From: Cavia porcellus
Taxonomy: Eukaryota; Chordata; Mammalia; Rodentia; Caviidae
DNA length: 64,000 nt
Direction: 5' to 3'
Assembly: GCF_034190915.1 (NCBI RefSeq)
Contig: NW_026947485.1
Span: 131,952,337-132,016,336 of the forward strand
Shown here one piece after another: positions 45,717 through 59,600 of this stretch (position 1 is the stretch's first letter; each line of letters starts with the position of its first letter). Under the pieces are notes generated by a model. That model was not told the origin of the DNA and made no database searches. It was given only the letters and a program-made list of their open reading frames with translations. A program made the position numbers and the translations under genes.

Positions 45717-48700
45717 ATGGTTCTTGAAAGTCTCAGAAACCTGTGGGACACCATCAAGCATACTATCATAACTATAACAAGGGTCCCAAAAGGAGAGGAA
45801 AGAGACAGAAATAATTTGTTAATAAAGAATGGCTGAAAACTCCACAAACTTGAATAAAAAATTTGATTCACACCTTTAAGAAGTGCTATGAATTACAAGT
45901 AAGATAAATTCAAAGATACCTGCATCATAAACTATCAAAGGCAACAGATCAGATAATATTAACAACGAGAGAGAAGCAATTCCTCCCACATACAGGCAAT
46001 ACTCAAGAAGACTAACCAGCTGATTTCAAGAAACACAGAGGCCAGGAGTGTAATGACATATTAAAAACATGATAGAAAAACAAAGTTTGGCAAGAATTGT
46101 ATATGTCACAAAAATAAAGAAGAATTAAATTATTCCAGATGGACCGTAATTGAGAGAGTTTGTTTTTAGGATAGCTATCTTAGAAGAATTACTAAAGGGA
46201 GTCCCATGGGCTAAAATGAAGGACACCACTCAAGATAAAATTTACTATGCAGGTAAACATTAAAGACAGCACAAATATATTTTTATTGTAACTTTTCTCC
46301 TATCCTTTTGAAACTGTAACTGCATAGTACTGTAATTATGCATGAAAATTTATTGGCTCATTTTATTTATGTGGGTTGTAAAGCTAATATTAACTCTATT
46401 TGAAATTAAAACTGAGAATGTAAAAAATGTTAAATTAATAGCATCTTTCATAACAGAAGAAACTGATTACATATTAACATAAATTACAGTTTTAAGACAA
46501 ATAACTACATTTTCCAAAACTTAAAAATCCATTGTTTTACGTTTTTGCAAATTACTTCCAATGTCTGGACTAATAGAAGACAGCTGCATTCTCAGATCTG
46601 CTTCTTTATTCAATCTATTATAATATGTATTTTTAGTTGAAATATTGAGTCTCATATAAATATGTAGCTGGATAAAGGAGGAGCATTTTCATAAGCTTTC
46701 CAGATATTCTACTTGGATCATCAAAACTCAACTAACCTTTTATTCCTTAAAGGTTAGTTGCAATGTCAAATCTGAAATTGTAACAGTGAATTTTATTCTC
46801 TGTCCATTTAAAAACCATTGGTGTATCATTGTACCTTAAATGCAAGTGCTACTTGTGAATCATTTTGAAACATTGTGTAGTGGTCATATGAAAACTTTGG
46901 CTTAGTTATGAAAATAATCCAAATAGATACTCATTTCTGCATACATTTCAAAAAGAAAACCACATTCATTAATTCTTCCACTTTCTCATGAAGTAAAAAA
47001 TCCGTAGGTTTTAGAAAGTTTTATGCTTAGTGACTGATAAAAGATTTCCAAAGTACTAATTTTGTTTTCTTGAGTGCTCAGATTTTATCCTTGGCAACAA
47101 ATACTCTACCTTGTTTTCCTTGAAGTAACAGGATCCATTTGTTAATTTTTTAAACCTTTTAAATTTTAATTAAATTCTTATTTTGAAATAATTTTAGTTT
47201 CATAGGAAGTTACAAAATTAGTACAAGAGATACCCTTTACCTCAGAGGTTGCATCTTTCATAATTATAATATCAAGTGGTTGAAGGAGTACATAGCTTTG
47301 TATTCTTTCATCACATGTGTAGAATTGTGTAACCACAACCAAAAGATACAATCTTTTTACTATGAAGATTTCCTTTGTGGATCCTTTTATTGTTAAACCC
47401 ACATCTCTCCCTTCATATCCTAACCTCTAACAAACATTAACTTGATTTCCATCTGCATAGTTTTATTTCTAGAATGTTCCATAAATGCAGTCATGCAGTA
47501 TGGGACCCTTTAAGCATGACTCTTCATTTCTCATAATGCCTCTGAGATATATCTAAGCTGTTTTATGTTCCAGTAACTTGTTTCTCATTATTGCTGAGTA
47601 GTATTCCTTGGTATGAATACATCACTTTTCCTCAAGGGGGGGGGATTTTTATTCATTTCCAGGTTTAACTGTTTCATTTAATCACCTTAATTTGCATTTT
47701 CTTAATATGTGAATGTCTTCTTATATGCTAATCAGTTCATTAATTTTTGAAAAAATATCCACTAAAATACTGATGTTGGACAGAAATCACAATGTTTCAC
47801 TATTCTTTCTAGTATAAATGGAGCTACCTGAAGAAAAGTGGCTAGTTGCGCTCACATTTCAAATGTGCAAGTACACTGCCTGGAGATAACCATCTGTTTC
47901 TCGAAGGAGTAAAAGAGCCTTGTGAGTGCTTTCCAATTCACCATAAAAAATATTAGAAAGGTATGTGATCAAAGGTCGAGATTTAATAAGACTGCTACTT
48001 TTCACTGTGCTATCAAGACATTCTTCAGTGAAACTTTAAATAAACTTCATTTTAAAGACCATTTTATATTTACAGAAAAATTCAGAGATAGTATAGAAAA
48101 GTACTATGTACTCACACCCATTTGTTGTCTATTTTAGTATTACCATATGTTTCTAAAGAATGAAATGACTACTTACACAGTTTTGGTGCCATGTCGTGTT
48201 CATTCTAAGGCATCAGCAGTTTTATGAGCACTGCTTCTACACCGTGAGTGCAAATGTCCACACAATGAAACAAAATAGTTTGAAAATTAGTTTTGAGCCC
48301 AGAATTGTCGTGAAAAAGTCTTGAGTGTCTCCAAAGGATCCATAGACTTCTCCTTTCATTAGAAGCGTATAAGTACCTTCTGTACATTATCAAAGCCAGC
48401 AGAATGAGGACCAGCAGTACTCTAGGAGACATAAGCAAGTGAAAGGAGAAGAAAGGAGAGAGAGCATACTGAGGAAACCCAACAATTACACCATGCTCCT
48501 CATCCTTTTCCCCGCCTGATCCCAGTCAGACCACCCTTGCTGGGGACATCTGAAAGATGTGCTAGGCCATACATGTAAACTACAAATGCCCAGCATTGTC
48601 CCTACTCCTTTCCTAGAGAACTTGGTACACAGAATTGTGGGTAGGTAATGTGTCTGCCTGTCATCAAAGTTGATTGGACATGATGAAAATGTAGTGCTAG

Positions 48701-50782
48701 GGAAACAAACTACAGTCTGAGCAGGTTCCGTTAGATTCTCCAAACCTCCCAGACATGGTTTTAGAAGGACTCGGTGCATTAGTTCCAAGGAGCTACAGGG
48801 GCTGAATTTGTGAAGCTAACTGGTAAGCTGCCCTCTGGGGCAAACATGGACTGCAGCGGTGCTGGTTTGCCTGAGACTCTCCTGGATGAGCTCTGAAAGT
48901 TCTATCCCAGGAATCCCCTCAGTCTCAGGCAAACTTGGTGGTAGGCATCCTAAAAAGACACCATTAAGGAGCAGCTATAAACAAGGGATGATCAAAACAC
49001 ATAGTGAATGTTTAAATTTAAAAATAGCTACAGTAAGGGAGACATTGCCCCCCCAAAGGTTCCCTCTCGCTTTGGAGATTCAAATGGGAAATACTTCAGT
49101 GGGGATCGCCCTGCTTTTTAATAAATGTTCATACCTACTCTCTGTTTGATGATTTTGTTTTGTAACTTGTAATGAGAAGAATCCTAAAAATTAAAACTAA
49201 AACTCAAATGTGTCCACAGCACAGGCTGTTGCGGCTAAAGCTGACGGTTCTATCTGACAGGACCACTGTGAAGACCATGGAGTGGATGCTCCGGGTCTCT
49301 GCATTGTTTCCAGCAAAGCTGCTATTACTGTAATTCTTCTCCAAGATGCTTTCTTTAGTGCTATGATTCTCATAATTCTGGAAGTTGTTTCACAAGACTT
49401 TAGAGTTAGCTTAATGTGCTCCTCTCCATCCTTCTCCCCATTTTCCAAGCAAGAATAAAGACCAGCGAGCTAAATGATATGCCCATGGCATGCCAAAAAT
49501 AAATGTCAGAAAAGGAATTAAATTTCATTCCTTTTATGAAAAAAAAAAGCTAATGCTTCTTTCAAAAGGTGTATGTTTAGCAATGTATTACTTACTGTTT
49601 ATTTCTTTATTATTCCACAGCGTATTTCCATTTATATGAATGAATAAACTCTGCTGTGTTTGAGAACTGTAAAGGATGGAATGAACATTAACTGTGGCTG
49701 TGAGTTGGAGCATTTTGTGGGGTGCCAAATGATGATTAAAAGATTTTTCAAATAGCTTTCGTAATTCTCTGTTAAGTAACTGTCCTTTCTCAATCTATTC
49801 ATGACAGGTTAACCATGGAAGCAGACAAGCTAAGCTGAGAGAATCTAGAAAAAAGAAATATAAAACATATGGTACAGAAATATCTGAAACTTGCAGGATG
49901 TGTTCTAGGCACTTTGGAACAGTCCTTAGTTGGAAGCAGCATGAAATCCAAGAGCACCACTTCACAGCCAATAAAACAGGTCAAGCAAACATCTGATGCC
50001 TTCTTTCTGTGGTCATTTGAATAACACAGAAGCAATATTTTGGTTTTCCTTCAGTGCAGGCATTATGGGTAGTTCCCAAAAATAGGAATTAGAGATGGAT
50101 GCATGGTTTGAGACTTTAGATGGAAGGGAAGGAGAATAATCTGGCAGAGCCACATTTTAGGAGGAAGCATTGTTCAAAGAAACAGCATAGTCAAAAGTAC
50201 AGTTCTAGGGGCTTCCAGTTTGAAATGGGATTTATTAACAAGCATCCAGATGAAAGGCAGGTGTATAGGTTATTCATGTTCTGGAAGTAGAAGAGCTCCA
50301 GTTCCGAGGAAAAAGACTGAGCAACACAGAGGAACAGGCAAGCTTAGGGACAACTAGATATTACTTAAGGGCTCATCCCCTGGTGTGGTAGCAGCTAAAC
50401 TACTGTATTTTCTGGCCAAGTTGGGCGGTGTAAAGTAAGATCATCTATACAGAGATAGCCCTGGGGGTGACAAGTACTTCATATGTCAGGCAAAGAAGAG
50501 GACCCTAAGCTTGGTTTTTCTGAATTCCTCAAATCATGCAAGGACCAGCTGGATTTGAAAGAGAATTGTAATCATCACTAGATTCTTGAGACTGTTTGGT
50601 TCAGGACTTGAAGTGGACCAAGGTAAGGTAAGGGTTGTCCATTAGTCACTTTTATATCATGTGACAACATTTCTGAAGTAAACAAGTTAAAGGCAGGAAG
50701 GTTTGATTTTACTTATAGTCTAAGAGGTTTTAGTTCATGGTGTCTTGGCTGTATTGCTTTGGGCCTCTGATGAAATGGGTGC
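45717..50782. other. Intergenic with old L1-like fragment
   Basis: About 5 kb. A decayed L1-like fragment lies at about 47450-47790 and a run of about ten G at 47636-47645. The rest is unassigned; open frames here are short and unremarkable. Confidence 0.5.
47450..47790 (-). repeat. Old L1-like fragment
   Basis: The plus strand shows the antisense wording of an old L1 3' ORF2 region ('attgctgagtagtattcctt', then 'ttaatttgcattttctta'). Very diverged. Confidence 0.45.
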
Positions 50783-51163
50783 TGTTATGGTTTGTGTCTG
50801 GATATCCCTCCAAAGCCTCATGCAGGTCATGGAGGATGGGCTTTTCGGAGGTGGCTGAATCTAGAGTTTGTGATTGAGTCATGGTCTAACGCTGAGATTA
50901 GGGTATGAGAACTACACCTGCCCCAGGGTAGGTAGCCTGAATGCAATATAAGGGACAGAAAGAGGTTTGATCTCCTCTCCTCTCTTGTCATTTTGCTATC
51001 TTCCATCACCATGAATAGTTGCCCCTCTGCCATGTACAGCCCTACCTTTGAGCCAGCCAATTGTAGACTGAAACCTCTACAAACCACGAGCTAAGTAAAC
51101 CTTTCTTCCTTTAACTTTGGGTGCCAGGTGTTTTGTCTCAGCAATGAAAAATAACAAAGGCAG
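50783..51163 (+). repeat. MaLR-type solo LTR
   Basis: tgttatggtttgtgtctgga onward, with an AGTAAA in place of AATAAA in the 'ctaagtaaacctttcttcct' block and the end 'gtctcagcaatgaaaaataa'. Same type as 23105-23438 and 61204-61545. Confidence 0.75.
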
Positions 51164-51395
51164 GTGCTCATCATCACGGAGGGAACTACTCACCTCCTGG
51201 CAGCCACCATTTGAAATAAAGAGAGAGAGGGCCCAAGATCCTTTTCAAGGTCATTCCTCCAGTGACCTAACTTCCTTCCACTTGGACCCACCCACTGAAT
51301 GTCCTACCACCTCCCAATAGGGCCACAGGCTGGCAACCAAGCCTTAGCACAGGAGTCTTGGAGGGCATTTATGACCCAGATCATAACAGGATGGT
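51164..51395 (-). repeat. MaLR fragment, opposite orientation
   Basis: ctcctggcagccaccatttg, 'tgacctaacttccttccact' and 'ggctggcaaccaagccttag' look like the inner part of a minus-strand rodent MaLR. It directly abuts the plus-strand LTR. Confidence 0.5.
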
Positions 51396-54300
51396 ACGAG
51401 GAACAGGCACCTACCAACCACTGGTTCATAATTATTCTCAAATACTTTTGCCCAGTGCCTGAGGTCCCTTCCTTTATAGGTAATCTTTAGATGAAGGCAT
51501 TGTTGCCTTAAGGTAACCATTTACAAACACTTATAAATGTATTTAACTGGGAACAATACTTTCTGTGAATTCCTACCAATCACTTTATCATATTTCATTG
51601 TTATTTTAAAAGCAGGGCTTTGAGGAAAAACTTTTTAATTCAGGTGTAAGAAAGAAGAATTGAGAACAGTGATTCCCATGGTTTCCCACTAGGGAACCCT
51701 TGTGTTATGCCACATGTCTCATCCCTGGCAACCTCTGTCTTAAATACTTGGTTATAAAATGTTGACGTGTCATGTACCCATTTAGTAAATATTCTATTGT
51801 TCTTAACCGCATCTGCCCATCATCAACTTTTGTATGCCAAACTCCTTAGCCCTGGCAGGTTTGTATTAATTTGGTGACACAGATAACCTTAAGCCAAGAG
51901 CTGTAAATTTGTAATACACAGAAACATGGTTCAAGTGCCAGGATACATGCCAGAAGCTGCTGATGAGCTGAGTAGGCATCAGAGGGCACTGGGGAACCTT
52001 GATTCCCAGAGAACTGTTCCTTTAGCCATCAACAATTCAAAAATTCGAGAGTCCATTTCTGAGAAGGGTGTAGTCGGATATTCTGGTTTAAAACAAACCT
52101 CTGCTGTTTAATTTCAAAACAAAACAAAAGCCCTCTCAATTTCTAGATGTTGGCTAGATTGTCTCTTTTCAAAAGCAATACATAGATCCAATCTAAACTT
52201 CTGTAAATAGGGTATACGGATTAACAATTTGAGACTTTCAGATAAGACCCCTTTACCCTAAGGCCATTTTATTGAAATTTGGTAGCATACATGTTTTTCA
52301 TATAGAAGCTTAAAATGATTTAGTAAACTGAGTAAACATTCTGTTTTTAGTATAAAAGATGTAAACATCTCAGTTTTCTAAGAACTCCCACCATTTTTTC
52401 TAAGCCAGACAATGGGCTAAAGCATCCAAGTGTTGCTCCATCAGCAGGGGTGACTGCTCTTTGTGGCAACAAAGTGAGTTCCAAAGTGAGGTCCCACATG
52501 GGATTCTGGACTTGGGTCCCTCCTCCGTGCACAAACCTCTTTCTGTGAAATGAAGATCAAACACTGATCGTTTCTTTGTTCAGCTCTAACGTCCACTGGA
52601 TTTTCACCTCATAATGTATTGGAGTGTAAAAGTCCCCAAGAGCTACAAAGATTTGCAGATGAAAAATTTGTCCTCTCTTAGGTGCCTTTGAGCTTTGCTC
52701 ACATTGCTGAAATTCGCACCTTAATTGAGCAGATCCGAAGCTGCTTTCCTGTGCTGGTCTCCCAAGTAATCCAGGCAACCTGAGCTCCCTAGTTCTCTGG
52801 CCAGGCCATGCCACCGGAAGGAAGCCATTTCCTTTCCCCTGGAGGTAATACACATCAATTGGGCAAGGCCACATGTTCAAAGACAGCTTCAGCCTTGTAC
52901 ATGGGGGGTGACACAGGCCTGGTAGTATCCCTTTGAAATGCCAGGGCAAGCTGCAGGCTGGCTGAGCAGGAACTCAACCATGCAACATCTGGAACCCATT
53001 AGGGTTGGCAATTTCTGCCCAAGGGAACCAAAGTGCCTTTACATTGGCAGGGCCAAGGACTTGGCTCACACTTGGCCATATTTGTAAAGGGATGCTGAAA
53101 AGAATTTGAGGCAAAGAAGGTGCCTTCAGGTTTCCTCCAGGGCCCTGTTTCAGGACAGCACAACCTGCCTGGGAAAGTCATTAGGTGCTGTGCTGAAGGG
53201 CTCCCTGGCCACATTATCACACTTCACAGTGTCCTGGAATGGTGTCCACAGGATGTGGGGTCATTCTGTGAGAATTTCCTGGAGAGAAAATGGCCTGTGC
53301 ACAGCAAGGCATTCAAACAGGAATAATGGGGCAGTTTCCCTCTTAGTCCTCTTATTATCGGTGGTGATGATGCTTGAACACAGGGCCTCATGCATTCCAA
53401 GCCTGAGCCCTACTGCTGAGATTATTGTCCCAGCCCCCGTCATTATTTTTAATGCTCGTAGAGTTATTATTTCCAATGTTTAGGAAAAGTACAGGCGATT
53501 ATTTCTGAGGGCATTTTGTCCTGACGACTTTCTCCCAGTCTTTCATTTTAAAATGCTTTAAAATGCCCTACAGTCATCATGAAATCCTAACTTTATTGAA
53601 AAGCAAACATTGTCTTTTAATGTAGCTCCATATTGAATATCATTTATGAGTATGATTAAATTACAGTAAGACAGCTGTGGTAAAATCCTGAATAGGAAAC
53701 AATATTATCTTGTATAAAGGGACAGTGTGTGTATGGAGTTGGCAAATTGAAGCCCAGGTTTTAGTTCCAGTTCTACAAATTGCTCACTGAAAACACAGTC
53801 TGATGGGTGATCATTAACAATCTCAGGAGAGATTGTGTACTCTACATCTTAGATGTTCTAATATATTTGCACACTAACAGCTCTCAGGTTAAGGAAGACG
53901 AAACTGCATTTCCTACTGTGATTTCTAATGAGCTGTAGGCTTCTTTAGTTTAGTTGAACTAGTACAAGTTTTAGTCCAGATTTAATTCAGGGAAGAGGCA
54001 ATGGAAAGGAGTACCCTCTGTAGCCAGTCCAGATGTAGCAGTTGCAGGATGACTTTAGAGCCAAGAGTCCTAGAAACAACTTCTAGTCTCTGTGTTTATG
54101 CCAGGGCAGGGCAACCACGGTTGCAGAGGGGATTTCTTGATTCCTAAATCTCAACTGAAGTTGTATAATCCTGGGGCCTGTGGTTGCTGTAGCAGCATTC
54201 AGAGTCCCAGTTCTCTGACTGTAAGTGAGGTACCACTTCCCTTAGCAGGCCAGTCCTGCAGAGACTTTTTTTTTTCTAACAAAAGAACATTAAACAAGTG

Positions 54301-55269
54301 CAAGGTCCTTCTAAGTATAAGGCCCTTCACTACTGCTGAGACTTTCTGTCTATGAAACTAAACTTGCGAAGAATGACCTGTTTGTGTCTCTCTGTGCGTA
54401 GATGATTTTGGACTAACTAGGGTATGAGCTCTGTTTTGAGAGGAGACTTTAAGTTTTCTTGGCAGGGTTGCAATGGAATGAAAATAAGTACAGGTGGAGA
54501 TTTTACATTTTCTTTTCAATAGTTATGAGTCAAATTCAGTATCTAGGAAATGGTGATTAGTTGAAGCAATGATTGAAGAGTGGAGCGGACAGGAAACAGA
54601 AGAGCAGGGGAAAGCTTTGATTGTCTGATGAGTCTAAGTAACACGAATAAATCTCACTGAGACAATGTCCTTTAATTTATAAACAGCATAAATCATTAGT
54701 GTGTATCTGGATGGCTGTAAAAATTAAAAATAAAAGACAGAATGAAACAAAAATCTAATAGAAGGAAATATAAAGACCGGAAAACACAATCCCTTATCAA
54801 ACTGTCAACATCATTTTTCATATAGATTAACATTTTGATTCTTATATTTTTGTAAAAATAAAAAAGACTCAGAATACTCTAAACAACTTTGATAAAGAAC
54901 AAAATTAGAACTCCAATGCTCCCCAATCCCACAACTTACCAATTATGACAAAATGGCATTAATATCAACATAGAGAAACAAAGTACCATTATAAAGTCCC
55001 AAAATAGACGCCCACATAACAGACATTTGATTTCTGGCAAGGATGCAAAAGCAAATAGTGGAGAAAGGATTGTACCCTCAACAAATATACTGGAACAACT
55101 GGATATCCACATTCAAACACCCGAACCTTACAGCACATCAAAAATTTCTTAAAACATCCAAAAGTCAACTCAAAATGGCTCACAGTGGGTTAAAGGGAAG
55201 GTAAGTATGGTCTGAGTCATTGCTTGCCTGAAGTCATTCTCTCTGGGACAAAATACAAGTGTTTTTTTC
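51396..55269. other. Intergenic, little recognised
   Basis: About 3.9 kb. An ID-like tail on the minus strand lies at about 53355-53440 (cttgaacacagggcctcatg, then tgctgagattattgtcccag). No gene is recognised, and open frames of 60-130 codons have no known motif. Confidence 0.5.
53355..53440 (-). repeat. Diverged ID-related SINE
   Basis: The reverse complement resembles the right half of an ID-type SINE (a gcctgagccctactgctgag core followed by 'cccagcccc'). Old. Confidence 0.6.
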
Positions 55270-55725
55270 CATATCATACTAATGAAATAATATGATGATT
55301 ATGCATGTATGCCATATTTATTTTACTAATAAGTATGCTTTCAAGGTGCATTCATTTACCTATAAAATGTTCAGTTCATTCTTTATGGCTGAATGACATT
55401 CCATTATATACAAATACCAAATCTTTTTATCCATTCCTCAGTCGATGGGCATTTAGGTTGTTTCCAAGATCTGGCTATTATAAACTGTGCTGCTATAATC
55501 ATGGGTGCATATATATCACAGTGGTATGATGTTTTTAATTCTTTTGGAAAAATACCCAGAAGGGGAATAGCTGGGTTGAATGGGACCTCCAATCCTAGTT
55601 TTTTGAGGAATCTCCATACTGATTCCCACAGTGGTTGCACCAGTCTGCACTCCCACCAATGGAGAAGAGTTCCTTTCCCCCATATCCCCTCCAGCATTTG
55701 CTATTGGCTTCATACTTATTTTGAA
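55270..55725 (-). mobile_element. L1 ORF2 C-terminal fragment
   Basis: Antisense L1: 'ggttgtttccaagatctggc', 'gctgctataatcatgggtgc', 'aggaatctccatactgattc' and 'gtggttgcaccagtctgcac'. On the minus strand it encodes the end of ORF2 ([20 protein letters not shown]). It lacks a 3' UTR and tail, so it is an internal fragment. Confidence 0.88.
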
Positions 55726-56551
55726 AAATATTTCTAAATCTCAGCCTTGAGTACATCTTTCTAGCTATTCCAATGATTCCCTGAATTAAGCCTCTTTTTG
55801 CCTAAAATAACTAGAATGGTATCTCTGCCCATAACTGACTGGTCCTAGTGTGCGGTGGTCACTCTCAGGAATGCTGCTCTAAAGAACCTTTCAAGATCAC
55901 CTGAGTTGAGAGATGCACATGGCTTTTCTCCTTGACCAGCAACAGAGCAGATCTTGTTGGTGGTTATATTTGTGTTTCTACTTTTCAAACAGTAAATTTT
56001 TCTCCTAATCCATCAGCTTTATCATCTGTCTTTCAGTACTCTGGGTATGCGTCCATGTCTCTGTGAAGAGCTCAGGCTCCAAAGCAAAGAAGGAAGCTTC
56101 CAAAATTGAAAAGCGGTGCATTTTACAGCACTCAACATAGTGCCTATTTGATATGGCTGTGGGAAATCCTTCGGAGATTAGTTTACATTAAATGGTAGAG
56201 TCCAGAGATTCAGAATGTTTTCTAACATTATGTGAAAATGCATTATCACTTTATGAGTTGCGTGGTAGCTTTCGCAAATTGCTTCTGTTTTATGGCATAA
56301 TGGTTCCAAATTGTGGGTCACAGCTCCTCATGTTGCCCAAGAATCTCCTTTGGAGGCTGGCATCATAGAATTTTCCTTGAGTGTTAAGGAAGGCTAATAA
56401 GCATAAAATTGAAGTTTTGGTTTTTTATAAAATTACATCTAGCAAAAGCTCTGATGTAAAATCTCATTAGTAATAATTATGAAATATTTTATTAAATACA
56501 TTCATGATATATTGAGATATAGATTCACATCCACCAGGAATATCACACACT
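55726..56551. other. Intergenic, nothing recognised
   Basis: AT-rich, no element or gene that I can support. Confidence 0.55.
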
Positions 56552-56566
56552 TGCATTCTGACAATT

Positions 56567-56675
56567 AGTTTTTTGTTGTTGTTCTTGTTGTTGTTGTTGT
56601 TTTTTTTTGTCTTTTTCCTTTTTATCGGTACCAGGGATCAAACTCACGCCTGCCCCTGAGCTAAATCCCCAGCCC
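56567..56675 (-). repeat. ID SINE with internal deletion
   Basis: Minus-strand ID with an unusual (ttg)n-rich A-tail region (56570-56608), then 'gtaccagggatcaaactcac' joined directly to 'ctgagctaaatccccagccc'. Roughly 20 bp of the tRNA-like core is missing. The perfect direct repeat tgcattctgacaatt is at 56552-56566 and 56676-56690. Confidence 0.93.
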
Positions 56676-56690
56676 TGCATTCTGACAATT

Positions 56691-59600
56691 TGTATTCTGA
56701 TACTTCTTCCTAGGGCTGCCCTCCACATAGGCGCTGAGAGCTGGCATGTATGAGTCTGTGGCATAGAGCTTGTGGTGGTTCTGGAGGACCTTCTGATGTT
56801 GGAGTCAGGGTCCCAGCTTCCCTTTAAGGGCATGGCCCTGGACTTGGCCTCCTCCATGTAGTGAGTGTTCTATTCCATCCTGGCAGAGTCCTCCATAGGC
56901 TGGCAAACAAGCCTTTAACATAGGAGCCTTTGGGGAATATTTGTCAAACCATAGTGATATCGAGGTGGTGGACTGATTCTAAGCCAGATGATTTCCTCAT
57001 ACATTTCAGCTAGGAAGAGTCTAAGAACATCTAGCTACAACTGTTCTGAAGGATTTTTTGAGCCTTTTTTTAAAAAGTACTTTCTTTTCCATAGAACCTT
57101 CATTGTCAGTATATTATTGATCACTTTCTTTTTCTACTGTTTTTCCCCCCAACGGGGGTTAAATCAGCACATATGTAAGCTGTGATACAATGTTACTTTC
57201 CCCTAAAATTGCTACAGCTTGAAATATGTGCCTCCCTCAAGGTTACTTCTGATTTCCCACCCACGGTATCCTTTGTCTTTACAGGAAGGCTCTTTATCCT
57301 CTTTTTTAAAAAAGGATCTCAAGATTGCCTATAGTACAGGGATGCATTTGCCAATGAGAACAATGGCAAGAAACAACTACCAGAAGGACAGGATGCCTTG
57401 AGGACCTGGACGTGAACTTCACGTGGACACAGGCCTGCACGAACACGTTTCTGTGAATTAGTGTCTTCCACAGGTGGAAAAACTAATATTCTCAGTCTGA
57501 CACAAAAGCGCATTATAAGTAATAATTACTTGAATATGCTAACATTAAATTCTTGAGCGGAAACTTGGATTGCCCCAGAGGCTATTTTTGATTTCTAGCT
57601 AAATTTTTGATGAAATTTCATGAATTGGAGATCTGATGATTTAAGGACTAATTATGTGTTCTCCGACGCACCTTTATTTAATTTCCATCCCCTTTGCTGA
57701 AATCCGACTTCACGGAATGCAAACAGGAAGGGGTGGGAGCGGTGCCTCCAATACTGACAAGTCTTTGAGACACATTGCCTGACTAACTCCCTTCAGCAAG
57801 GTCCTAGGTCTCTTGCTGATGTACACACAGTGTCTCTTTGCTTCCAATGTTGAATTAATCAAGTCTGCTTTTCAGTAAGTTAAAAAAAGGGAAAAATACC
57901 GTGAATATGTTATTTATTTTTCTATTTCATTTTATCATCCCTTGCTATGTATTTTCCAACTCAGTGAACTAAGGATGAAGAAAACACAAGTAACTATGTC
58001 GTAAAACGAATAACATTTTTTCCTTGAGAAAAACAGACCAGGCAAGGTGCCATTTGAATTCCAAAATAAGAACAATGTTTTAAAAATATGTCCCGGAAAC
58101 ATTTCCTAATTTAAATAATAGATTCATTACCAAGTTTGGGCTCCAACTGAGTACCAAGGACTAGCTTGGCAGTGTTTTTTTAAATGAAAAATGCTACTTT
58201 CAGGAGCACCAGACACCTACTCAATTGTGCTAGCTGGCACAGATGACAGATGACTGGCACGGCCGAGCCCTCAATGAAGTTTGCTGCAGCTGCTAAGGCG
58301 GAACGGAAAGTGGAGCTTCACTTACAATCACATTTCGGTTGGGGAAAGACCACCTATAAGAACGAAGGAAAGAAACAAAGGGGAGAATGTGGTTTTCATT
58401 TTTGTCCATTGCCCATTCCAAGGTTTCTCCATTAAATCTGTAAACTGTGGAGTACTTTATAGCATTATTATTATTTTTCAAAACAGGACAGTGAACACCC
58501 TCGGCAGGCATGTTAAATTAAGCCAGGTTGTACTCTTTCCATGGTGCCATTATTTGGAATCAAATCCTGTTCTTAGTGTCATTTTCTTATACCTCCCAAG
58601 CTCAGGCAACTTGAAAGAACCTGACAGATACAGTCTCTTTTTTTCCTTGCTGTGTATCTCAGACATATTTTTACTGAACAAAGTGTGGCTTAATGTTTTT
58701 ATGTTACTAGATTCCCAGAATGAATTGTGAAGAACTCGTGAAAAGTAACAGCTTTGAAAAACTTGGTTCCTTTGCTCTAATCGTACCTGACCAAAGACAA
58801 GCAAACTAATTTGCCAACCTGAATTCCTTCTCTGCTTTCATTAAATAATCTAATTGTAAAAGCCTTTCAGGATGAACACAGTTCCCAGGTAAGCACCATC
58901 CTTCCTTTGTGTCCATCAGAAGTTCCTTCCTTTCCTCTCCCTCGGAGTGATTTTTCAATAGGCTAATAGTTTTAATTCAGCTTGGAATATATTCTACCCA
59001 TGTTTTGTTTTGTGGAATGCTCTCTGTGACAAAATAAACAAATAAATACAATAAAATAAAGGAGCTTGGGTAGAGAGGGGTGGGACCTCCAAACAGAGAG
59101 GCAGAGAATGAGGAAGCCAGGAAAAGAGGCAAATTATCCACAATTCTTTCCTTGTAAAGTGCAGCAGCCACTTTCCTAGGTTTTCTCCTCCGCTACTCAG
59201 AACAACCAGGCCCATTCCAATATTCACATGAAGGGCAACTGAATTAAAACAGAAAAGAAGCAGATGTGTGAGTCTGACAGTTGGTTTTGATTCCCACCCA
59301 CCGAGACTGAAGAAGTTTATTGCTTCAGTTGATACCTGGTTTTTAGTGATATATTGTTTGTTGCTGTTATTTTTAAAGCTATCCTGTTACTTTATTTTGA
59401 AAGGTGAGTGTGGGCAAAGCTTTTCTGTTCCCTTGGAACTAGTCCACGTCTTAGCTTACAAGCAGCAGCAACTGTTCTGTGTCAGTCACCTTCCGGCCCT
59501 GCTCATGAATGGGATCTCGGGAGACCTAGTCCTCTAACCCCGAGTCCTGGAAGTCATTTGCACGCCAGTGGGCAGCGCTCTCTCTCTACATTCCGGTGTG

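Noticed and set aside
47636..47645. Poly-G run as a quadruplex-type regulatory site
   Set aside because: A single G-run inside an old L1-like fragment with no partner runs nearby.
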